A DNA stretch of 6,255 bases from Deltaproteobacteria bacterium (GTDB lineage Bacteria; Desulfobacterota; DSM-4660; Desulfatiglandales; HGW-15): positions 1 to 6,255 of the forward strand of contig JAFGIC010000293.1 in the NCBI GenBank assembly GCA_016929815.1, in the 5' to 3' direction. Below, one piece after another: positions 1 through 5,645 of the stretch. Made by a program: the position numbers and the translations under genes. Each line of letters starts with the position of its first letter. Within the stretch, counting starts at the first letter, position 1. A model generated the notes under the pieces. It was not told the DNA's origin and made no database searches. It saw nothing but the letters and a program-made list of their open reading frames with translations.

Positions 1-321
<321 letters not shown>

Positions 322-332
322 AATTTATATCC

Positions 333-346
333 AAGCTCTTAAGCTT
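333..346 (-). other. Small inverted repeat in the pre-16S leader
   Basis: AAGCT (333-337) and AGCTT (342-346) are perfect complements around a 4-nt loop, 12 nt before the estimated 16S mature end. In the leader RNA this could form a short hairpin or be part of the long processing stem that brackets pre-16S. The partner downstream of 16S is not in the window, so its role cannot be judged. Five-bp arms can occur by chance. Confidence 0.3.
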
Positions 347-385
347 TTCTTATTACGTTGACCCAAATCGGTGTGTCACTATTTA

Positions 386-399
386 GTTTTCAAAGAACA
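386..399 (-). promoter_or_regulatory. boxA-like rRNA antitermination element in the 16S leader
   Basis: On the minus strand this reads TGTTCTTTGAAAAC, close to the bacterial boxA core (TGCTCTTTA) that recruits NusB/NusE(S10) to rRNA transcripts. It lies just downstream of the P2 promoter and ~65 nt before mature 16S, the normal location in rRNA leaders. A convincing boxB hairpin was not seen upstream of it, which is common outside lambda-type nut sites. The call rests on motif and position. Confidence 0.7.
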
Positions 400-409
400 A
401 GTTGATTAC

Positions 410-438
410 ATTTTAGATGAAGAGAAAAACGATGTCAA
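410..438 (-). promoter_or_regulatory. rRNA operon promoter P2 (proximal)
   Basis: Minus-strand -35 TTGACA (433-438, perfect consensus) and -10 TAAAAT (410-415, 5 of 6) are separated by exactly 17 bp (416-432). The start site would fall near 403-404, giving a leader of ~82 nt to mature 16S that includes the boxA-like element. Upstream of the -35 is a purine/A-rich stretch (GGAAAAAGGAAATC) that may act as an UP element. Such a near-consensus hexamer pair with an optimal spacer, directly before 16S and co-directional with it, is strong evidence for a sigma-70-type rRNA promoter. Confidence 0.8.
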
Positions 439-442
439 CAGA

Positions 443-473
443 TTTCCTTTTTCCCGACCTTCAAAAAAGGAAA
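443..473 (-). repeat. 10-bp perfect inverted repeat between rrn P1 and P2
   Basis: TTTCCTTTTT (443-452 on the plus strand) and AAAAAGGAAA (464-473) are perfect complements around an 11-nt centre (453-463). One arm begins at about the predicted P1 start site (470-472); the other lies just upstream of the P2 -35. It could be a protein-binding operator, or a hairpin at the extreme 5' end of the P1 transcript. It is not a conventional terminator because the stem is A/T-rich and no U-run follows. The symmetry is directly visible; its function is unknown. Confidence 0.6.
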
Positions 474-477
474 CCGA

Positions 478-506
478 ACAATAAACTTTTTCTTTTTTGT
501 TGTCAA
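478..506 (-). promoter_or_regulatory. rRNA operon promoter P1 (distal)
   Basis: Minus-strand -35 TTGACA (501-506, perfect) and -10 TATTGT (478-483, 4 of 6) are separated by exactly 17 bp (484-500), an A-rich spacer. A start near 470-472 is predicted, followed by ~150 nt of leader before mature 16S. Spacing from P2 is 68 bp hexamer to hexamer, the tandem P1/P2 layout familiar from many rRNA operons. The -35 lies only 32 bp past the stop codon of the upstream aminotransferase gene. The post -10 region (TCGGTTT) is only partly G/C-rich. Confidence 0.75.
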
Positions 507-535
507 GCAATTTTTCTAACATTTTCTAAATATTT
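507..535 (-). promoter_or_regulatory. Putative UP element with A-tracts spaced one turn apart, upstream of rrn P1
   Basis: Immediately upstream of the P1 -35, the minus strand carries TTAGAAAA twice (522-529 and 512-519), offset by exactly 10 bp and preceded by AAAAATATTTAG. A-tracts repeating once per helical turn are typical of UP elements bound by the RNA polymerase alpha C-terminal domains, and of intrinsically bent DNA. Position directly abutting the -35 fits both. This is inferred from composition and position only. Confidence 0.5.
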
Positions 536-538
536 TTT

Positions 539-1690
539 TCACTTTCCAGAGGACTCAAATAACTTCAAAGAATCAACAACATATCCCAATTGTTCTCTTG
601 TCAGCTCCGGGTAAACAGGAAGGGCTAAGGTATTTAACGCGGCATTTTCTGAGACAGGAAGATCTCCAATACCATATTTTAAATTCTTAAAACACTCCTG
701 CAGGTGAAGAGGCACAGGATAATATATCTCACAACCGATTCCTTTTTCGGACAGAAACTGTTTTAATCCGTCCCGACCGTCTCTTACCTTAATTATAAAC
801 TGATTATATATATGTCTTTTCTCTTTTTCAAGAGGAAAATGAATCTTTGTCAAATATTTTTTTGTCAATTCCCTGTATATACCCGCGTTCTTTACCCTTG
901 CTTGGGTCCATTCGTCAAGGTATTTCAGTTTGACTAGAAGCACTGAGGCCTGTATAGCGTCAAGCCTGAAATTCCCGCCCACATATCGGTGGGAATACCT
1001 GCTCACATCTCCGTGATTTCTGAATATTTTTAGCCTTTTATATAAATCTTCGTCATTACACGTGACCATCCCCCCTTCACCGAAGGCCCCCAGATTCTTT
1101 GTGGGATAAAAGGAAAAACACCCGTAGTCCCCCATGGAACCTGCCCTTTTAACATCCCCATTACCGAATTCATACTCAGCGCCAATGGCCTGGGCAGCAT
1201 CCTCAATAACCTTAATGCCGTATCTACGGGCTATGTTTAGCATAGGTTCCATATCAGCGCATTGACCGAAAAGATGCACGGGGATAACCGCCTTAATTCT
1301 ATCTCTCTGTTCTTTGCCCAAGGAATCCAACCTTTCCTTAAGCTTTACAGGGTCAATATTGTAGGTTTCATCATCAATATCAACAAACAGCGGAACAGCT
1401 CCAAGACGGGCTATCACACCAGCTGTGGAAAAAAAGCTATATGGGGTTGTAATAACCATATCTCCGTGTCCCACACCTTCGGCCATCAGTGCGATAAGCA
1501 GCGCGTCGGTGCCGGATGATACGCCGACCGCGTATCTCGCCCCGCAATACTCCGCCACTCTTTTCTCAAGTTCTTCCACCCTGGGTCCCAGGATAAAGAT
1601 CTGTGAATCACACACGGCCTCAATCTCTGCCATTATTTCGTCTTTTATCCTGCTGTACTGTTGCTTTAAATCTAGTAATGGAACTTTCAA
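539..1690 (-). CDS. DegT/DnrJ/EryC1/StrS-family PLP-dependent sugar-nucleotide aminotransferase
   Basis: This 383-residue protein has the family's usual length. By family it should transfer an amino group from glutamate to a keto-sugar nucleotide in the cytoplasm, feeding surface polysaccharide or glycan synthesis. Visible motifs in order: SSGTDALLIAL (58-68, cofactor phosphate loop), PVHLFGQCADM (137-147), EDAAQAIGAEY (163-173, acidic residue facing the pyridine nitrogen), FSFYPTKNLGAFGEGG (192-207, K198 being the likely Schiff-base lysine) and NFRLDAIQASVL (240-251). It looks intact. The start is TTG at 1688-1690, chosen because a perfect Shine-Dalgarno sits 6 nt upstream and the family's N-terminus (VPLLDLKQQY) follows at once. 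It is last in the protein operon, 11 bp after yibQ. It resembles WbpE/WlbC-type 3-amino and other transaminases, but the exact sugar cannot be assigned by eye. Confidence 0.93.
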   Translation of the reverse strand: MKVPLLDLKQQYSRIKDEIMAEIEAVCDSQIFILGPRVEELEKRVAEYCGARYAVGVSSGTDALLIALMAEGVGHGDMVITTPYSFFSTAGVIARLGAVPLFVDIDDETYNIDPVKLKERLDSLGKEQRDRIKAVIPVHLFGQCADMEPMLNIARRYGIKVIEDAAQAIGAEYEFGNGDVKRAGSMGDYGCFSFYPTKNLGAFGEGGMVTCNDEDLYKRLKIFRNHGDVSRYSHRYVGGNFRLDAIQASVLLVKLKYLDEWTQARVKNAGIYRELTKKYLTKIHFPLEKEKRHIYNQFIIKVRDGRDGLKQFLSEKGIGCEIYYPVPLHLQECFKNLKYGIGDLPVSENAALNTLALPVYPELTREQLGYVVDSLKLFESSGK

Positions 1691-1695
1691 AATAG

Positions 1696-1703
1696 ACCTC
1701 CTT
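1696..1703 (-). promoter_or_regulatory. Strong ribosome binding site overlapping the yibQ stop codon
   Basis: The minus strand reads AAGGAGGT here, a full anti-SD match, 6 nt (from GGAGG) before the TTG start at 1690. Its first two bases are the last two of the yibQ TAA stop (1702-1704), so ribosomes terminating on yibQ sit on the site. This suggests translational coupling, and the perfect SD may compensate for the weak TTG start codon. Confidence 0.8.
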
Positions 1704-2883
1704 ATTGCTGTTTCACCAACTGTGAAACAGGCACCATATTGTAATCTGTCTTTAACACACCCGCATACTCCCTTAATATTTCCAGGGTCACATCATGAGG
1801 ATGACCTATGCCTATTGCCTCACCGGAATATCTCGCGATCCCGATAAGCCGGTCCATCTGATACTTCACAGCCTTATAGGACTGGTCATTGTCCAGGAAG
1901 ACATCCCTTTCCGCCGTAGGAACACCTATTTCTCCCGCCAGTCTGAAGCCAACACTGTTGCTGGTGGTCCTGCTGTCCAGATAAAAAAGATCTCTTTTCT
2001 TCAATTCCTTTAACACATATGTCATCTTGTCTTCCTGTTCAGTAAAACAAGAGCCCATATGATTATTAATCCCGTAAACTCCCGGGATTTTCTCGAGATT
2101 TTTATCAATAAGGCCAAGTATTTCTTTTTCATCCATGCTTGTTAAAAGGGCGTCAGGCCCTGGATAAACATCAGGATAATTTTTAGGTTCCATCGGAAGA
2201 TGCAGTATCACTTCAAATCCGTTCTCCACGGCCTTTTCAGCGATTTTCTTTGCGTGAGTCGATGACGGCAGAATTGACATGGTTATAGGGAAACCGATAT
2301 CCATGAAAGATGTTGCCAGACCGTAGTCGTCACCGAAATCATCAATGACAATAGCTATCTTCGGCAAATCTTTATAGGGTTGTTTCCATGTGCCTGTATA
2401 GCTAAACCTGATCCTGTGTGTATAGAGATCAAGGGAAAAAACATTAAATACAAGCTCATCGCTATCTGAAGCTGCTTCTCTATATGCCTCAACATCAGGC
2501 TTTAATGCCAGCAACTCGTTTGTTATCGCATCCACCAGACGCAGGGCTGTTTTTCTGTCCTGAACCCTCACGGTAAGTTCTGTAAAATCCCATTCGTATC
2601 CCCCGGAATTGACCGTTGCAATATCGGAAAAATAGATATCTTTCTCATCTATCCCTTCACTATAAAGAGATTCATAAACGGCATTATCGATATTGCTTAT
2701 CCTCGTCTTCAGCTCGGATGACTTTGGAAAAATCTCTTCATAGGCCGTGGACCTGGGACCGGAGACATGATGCAACCAGTAAAAAAATGCACCGAGGACG
2801 GCTACGCAACATATAAAAAAGGCCGTGATCCGGAATCCTTTAGATGTCTTCTTTTTTGTCTTCTTTCTCCTTTTCTTTGCCAT
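1702..2883 (-). CDS. yibQ: Divergent polysaccharide deacetylase family protein (YibQ/DUF610), membrane-anchored
   Basis: The protein has 393 residues. Residues 2-16 are extremely basic (KKRRKKTKKK) and precede one transmembrane segment (~18-38), predicting an inner-membrane anchor with the rest in the periplasm. Residues ~45-170 form a membrane-proximal region I do not recognise. The catalytic-type domain spans ~174-390 with the hallmark blocks IAIVIDDFG (176-184), HLPMEP (228-233), GINNHMGS (271-278), LDSRT (302-306), RDVFLDN (326-332) and IGIGHP (357-362). D181/D182, H228 and H275 are candidate metal ligands by analogy with polysaccharide deacetylases. Substrate and activity are not established for this family as far as I know. 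It is longer than E. coli YibQ (~320 residues) because of the extra N-terminal region. It starts 27 bp after ctpA with only a weak SD (GGA, 7 nt away), suggesting modest or coupled translation. Confidence 0.92.
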   Translation of the reverse strand: MAKKRRKKTKKKTSKGFRITAFFICCVAVLGAFFYWLHHVSGPRSTAYEEIFPKSSELKTRISNIDNAVYESLYSEGIDEKDIYFSDIATVNSGGYEWDFTELTVRVQDRKTALRLVDAITNELLALKPDVEAYREAASDSDELVFNVFSLDLYTHRIRFSYTGTWKQPYKDLPKIAIVIDDFGDDYGLATSFMDIGFPITMSILPSSTHAKKIAEKAVENGFEVILHLPMEPKNYPDVYPGPDALLTSMDEKEILGLIDKNLEKIPGVYGINNHMGSCFTEQEDKMTYVLKELKKRDLFYLDSRTTSNSVGFRLAGEIGVPTAERDVFLDNDQSYKAVKYQMDRLIGIARYSGEAIGIGHPHDVTLEILREYAGVLKTDYNMVPVSQLVKQQ

Positions 2884-2910
2884 TAAGATATCCGACGGAC
2901 AACCATAAGC

Positions 2911-4350
2911 CTATTTCCCTGTTTTTATCTGAGATATAACATCCCAGGATTTAAGCAGTTGAATTGCCTGTTGAACCTGGTTGTCATCCAGGAGTGCCTT
3001 CACCTTGGCAGCGGTCTCGTCCTCGGCCTTATCAGGTGTTTTCTCCACCGCATCCTCTTGGGACTTATCAATTGTTTTATCCTCGTTCTCCTTTTCAATT
3101 ACATCCATTTCCACAGGAACTTCGTCATTTTCAATGACTTTTGTCGAAGGATCGGAATCTTCAGGATTTTTTATATGATTCTTCAGATCCTTTTCCCTGA
3201 TTGTAATAGTTGTCTCTTCCCCCTCATTTTCATCCTCAGTTTCCTTTGCAACATATTCCAGTTCAATATCCGGGGTTATACCGGACGCCTGAATAGACCG
3301 TCCACTCGGAGTGTAATAACCGGCAGTGGTCAGGCGCAGGCCCGAACCGTCCGACAGTGGGATTATGGTCTGGACAGAACCTTTTCCGAAGGTCTGTGTC
3401 CCAAGTATCAAGGCCCTTTTATTGTCCTGCAGCGCACCTGCCACGATCTCCGAGGCGCTGGCGCTCCCTCCGTTGACAAGGACTACAATGGGATGCTCCC
3501 TGGGTTTTTTGTTTTTTTGTGCGGATTCTTCAATATCCTGTCTTTCATCCCTTCCCTTGGTGCTCACTATCACGCCTGAATCCAGGAATTCATCAGAAAC
3601 CAGTATTGATTGCTCCAGCAAGCCTCCGGGATTATTCCTGAGATCAAGTATCAATCCTTTTATTTCCTGCTCCTCAAGATTATCCAGTGCCTCGACCAGG
3701 TCTTCATGGGTATTCCCATAAAAATTGGATATACGCACATATCCTATGTCGTTGCCGAGGTTATAGTTCTTCACGCTCCTCATGGGAATGACATCCCTTA
3801 CAATGGTAAAGACAAGGGGTTTGGCCGTGTTTTCCCTGCTTATGGTCAGCTTGACCTCAGTGCCTTTCTGCCCCCTTATAAGCTTGATCGCATCTTCCAG
3901 ATCCATGTCAAGGGTCAGTTCTTCCTCAATCTTTATTATCTTGTCCCCTGCCTTTAACCCGACCCTGTAGGCAGGCGTATCTTCAATGGGTGAAATAACT
4001 GTCAGGACATTATCTCTCAGGCTTATTTCTATACCTATTCCGGAAAAACTCCCCTCTGTTTCATCCATGAGTTCCTCGCGTTCTTCTTTTGTCATATATG
4101 ATGAATGGGGGTCGAGATTCTCAACCATGCCCTTTATCGCATAGTTCATCAGCGTTGTGCTGTCCTGGGGCTTCACATAGTTTTCATCCACCTGTTGGAG
4201 GACCTCCAGAAATATGTCGATGTTTTGAAATATATCATCAACCGTACTCTTCTTTTCGGTCCCGCTGCTTCCGTTTAATAAAAGCACGCCCACAATAAAA
4301 ACGGATAGAATCGCGATATTAAGGAATAACCTTTTTTTACTTAAGACCAT
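2911..4350 (-). CDS. ctpA: Carboxy-terminal processing protease CtpA (S41 family, PDZ)
   Basis: This is a 479-residue periplasmic serine protease with an N-terminal signal or anchor (KKR then hydrophobic ~8-25). An N-terminal helical region (~35-98) contains YVKPQD and MVENLDPHSSYM, and a PDZ domain (~100-172) begins GSFSGIGIEI. The S41 core (~185-365) carries DLRNNPGG (236-243), NGGSASASEIVAGAL (293-307) and FGKGSVQ (321-327). The expected Ser/Lys/Gln catalytic set is S298, K323 and Q327, with the 25- and 4-residue spacings of the family. A charged, mostly acidic linker (~367-447) and a short C-terminal helix (~448-475, ending QQAIQLLKSWD) follow the core. CtpA-type enzymes cleave envelope proteins, including cell-wall hydrolases, near their C-termini, which suits a gene next to envC and ftsX. 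The ATG has a good SD (AGGAG at 4358-4362, 7-nt spacing). Confidence 0.96.
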   Translation of the reverse strand: MVLSKKRLFLNIAILSVFIVGVLLLNGSSGTEKKSTVDDIFQNIDIFLEVLQQVDENYVKPQDSTTLMNYAIKGMVENLDPHSSYMTKEEREELMDETEGSFSGIGIEISLRDNVLTVISPIEDTPAYRVGLKAGDKIIKIEEELTLDMDLEDAIKLIRGQKGTEVKLTISRENTAKPLVFTIVRDVIPMRSVKNYNLGNDIGYVRISNFYGNTHEDLVEALDNLEEQEIKGLILDLRNNPGGLLEQSILVSDEFLDSGVIVSTKGRDERQDIEESAQKNKKPREHPIVVLVNGGSASASEIVAGALQDNKRALILGTQTFGKGSVQTIIPLSDGSGLRLTTAGYYTPSGRSIQASGITPDIELEYVAKETEDENEGEETTITIREKDLKNHIKNPEDSDPSTKVIENDEVPVEMDVIEKENEDKTIDKSQEDAVEKTPDKAEDETAAKVKALLDDNQVQQAIQLLKSWDVISQIKTGK

Positions 4351-4374
4351 TTTAATGCTCCTGGATGAAATTTA

Positions 4375-4402
4375 ATCATATATTTTACTTCACTATATTC
4401 AA
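4375..4402 (-). promoter_or_regulatory. Possible internal promoter before ctpA
   Basis: In the 57-bp A/T-rich gap between envC and ctpA, the minus strand has TTGAAT (4397-4402, 4 of 6 to -35) and TATGAT (4375-4380, 5 of 6 to -10) with a 16-bp spacer. The start would be near 4368, just upstream of the ctpA SD. It would allow ctpA and downstream genes to be expressed apart from ftsX-envC. A/T-rich gaps yield such matches by chance. Confidence 0.35.
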
Positions 4403-4407
4403 AAAGG

Positions 4408-5583
4408 TCAATTAACTTTTAACCATATCAATGGATCAAGATTTGATTCTCCTTTCCTGATTTCAAAATAAAGGGCCGGGCCGGTCAGAAGGCCTGCTTC
4501 CCCGACCTGCCCTATCATTTCTCCCTTATCGACCATTTCACCCTCAGACCTGGACAATCTGGAGAGATAAGCGGAGATCGTAAAAAATCTTTCACCATGG
4601 TTAATAACAATAACCTGGCCATAACCCTTTATCTGCCCGGAATAATCCACCCGCCCTGGAAAAACCGCATAAACATCATCCCCGAAAGCCCCGCCTATAT
4701 AAATCCCTCTATGTGAATTAAATATTTTATCTCCTGATTGCCTGTTTTCTTTCAGTATCTTTCCTTTAACAGGCAGAGGGAGTTTGCCCTTAATTTTTCC
4801 GAACCCTGATGGCAGCGCGGCAGCTTCCCCCTTATTTTCATCCTCCCTGTTGTCCAGAACTATGATAGTATTTTTTAAGCCTTCAGCGGCAGAACCCAGT
4901 TCCTTAACAGCTGTCTCATAAAATTCCTTTTCCCTGTGAACCCTGGTCAGAAGAATAACCTTCTTTTCCGTTTCGGCATTAAGGGACGCCAGACTGCCGC
5001 TCTCCTCCTCTTTCAAATCGGCTATGGTCTTTATCTTTTTCTCTATTAATGAAACCTGCTGAGTATAATTTTCATATTCTTCAGCCGTGCGTTTGATTAT
5101 ATCCACGTCTTTATCAAGGACGACCCTGAGATACTTTATCATATGATTCAGGCGGCTCAAGTCGTTTGTGCTTGCAAATACTCTGAGATAAGCCCTTTTG
5201 GCATATTTATAGAGCGCACCCAACCTCTTATTGAGAAGGGTTTTCATCTTATAGTAGGATTCTTCAAGCCCCTTAAGGGCTGCTCGCTGTTCCTCAAGAT
5301 CCTCCTGTGCTTTATTGATATCTTCACTAAGTTCCCTTAAGAGAATCCTTTTCCCATTCACAACCTTTTCAATATCAGACAACTGATCCAGCAGGCTCTT
5401 TTCCTTTTGGTCAAATTCAAGATATTGTTCCTTTTCATGGGAAAGGTCTGTCTCAATCTGTTTTATCTGTTCCTCTTTACTCTCCGGAGCCGCCACATCA
5501 TCAGCAGGGCAAACATCCCCTGTAACAAGAAATGGAGAGAACGCCAACAGAAACATTAATAACATGAGAGAATCTAACCTCAT
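4408..5583 (-). CDS. envC: Murein hydrolase activator EnvC: coiled coil plus degenerate LytM (M23-like) domain
   Basis: This is a periplasmic partner of FtsEX that switches on peptidoglycan amidases at the septum. From the chosen start (391 residues): a signal peptide (~1-24, hydrophobic LMLLMFLLAFSPFLV), long Glu/Lys-rich coiled coil (~33-243), a linker, then a LytM domain (~268-388). The zinc ligands of active M23 peptidases are mostly gone. HxGxD is SHRGIYI (H291 kept, the Asp is Tyr295), the YAHL histidine is Tyr339, and HLHFE is ALYFE (370-374). This pattern, including LYFEIR and a C-terminal NxxPxxWL-like ending, matches EnvC-type activators rather than enzymes. An upstream in-frame ATG at 5619 would add 12 residues (MLFKAIIRCDKK), but it has no SD and lies inside an inverted repeat. 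The ATG at 5583 has AGGTG 10 nt upstream, so I prefer it with modest confidence. The upstream start would give a more basic signal n-region. Confidence 0.93.
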   Translation of the reverse strand: MRLDSLMLLMFLLAFSPFLVTGDVCPADDVAAPESKEEQIKQIETDLSHEKEQYLEFDQKEKSLLDQLSDIEKVVNGKRILLRELSEDINKAQEDLEEQRAALKGLEESYYKMKTLLNKRLGALYKYAKRAYLRVFASTNDLSRLNHMIKYLRVVLDKDVDIIKRTAEEYENYTQQVSLIEKKIKTIADLKEEESGSLASLNAETEKKVILLTRVHREKEFYETAVKELGSAAEGLKNTIIVLDNREDENKGEAAALPSGFGKIKGKLPLPVKGKILKENRQSGDKIFNSHRGIYIGGAFGDDVYAVFPGRVDYSGQIKGYGQVIVINHGERFFTISAYLSRLSRSEGEMVDKGEMIGQVGEAGLLTGPALYFEIRKGESNLDPLIWLKVN

Positions 5584-5614
5584 TTTTTTATCACACCTAA
5601 TTATTGCTTTAAAC

Positions 5615-5640
5615 AGCATTCTATAAACAGGAAGAATGCT
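5615..5640 (-). repeat. 8-bp inverted repeat in the ftsX-envC gap
   Basis: AGCATTCT (5615-5622) and AGAATGCT (5633-5640) are perfect complements around a 10-nt loop, starting 5 bp past the ftsX stop codon. In the mRNA they would form a hairpin that buries the upstream candidate envC ATG (5617-5619). Only a three-base T-run follows, so it is a poor terminator. It could be an attenuator, an mRNA-stability element or an operator. Confidence 0.5.
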
Positions 5641-5645
5641 CCTTT

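Noticed and set aside
443..473. The inverted repeat as a rho-independent terminator of the protein operon
   Set aside because: The stem is mostly A/T, no U-run follows in the minus-strand direction, and it lies downstream of P1, where a terminator would block rRNA transcription.
417..614. A 65-codon plus-strand frame across the rRNA promoter region
   Set aside because: It runs through both rRNA promoters and into the 3' end of the aminotransferase on the opposite strand, with no SD and a low-complexity Phe/Lys-rich product.
2959..3579. A 206-codon plus-strand open frame opposite ctpA
   Set aside because: It lies wholly inside the well-supported ctpA gene, its product is Cys/Leu/Phe-rich with no recognisable domain, and it is best explained as a shadow of the coding strand. 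The same holds for the other plus-strand frames at 1425-1847, 3326-3721, 3610-3957 and 1262-1519.
4408..5583. Annotation as an active M23 metallopeptidase
   Set aside because: Key zinc-binding residues are replaced (Tyr295, Tyr339, Ala370, Tyr372), matching EnvC-type activators.
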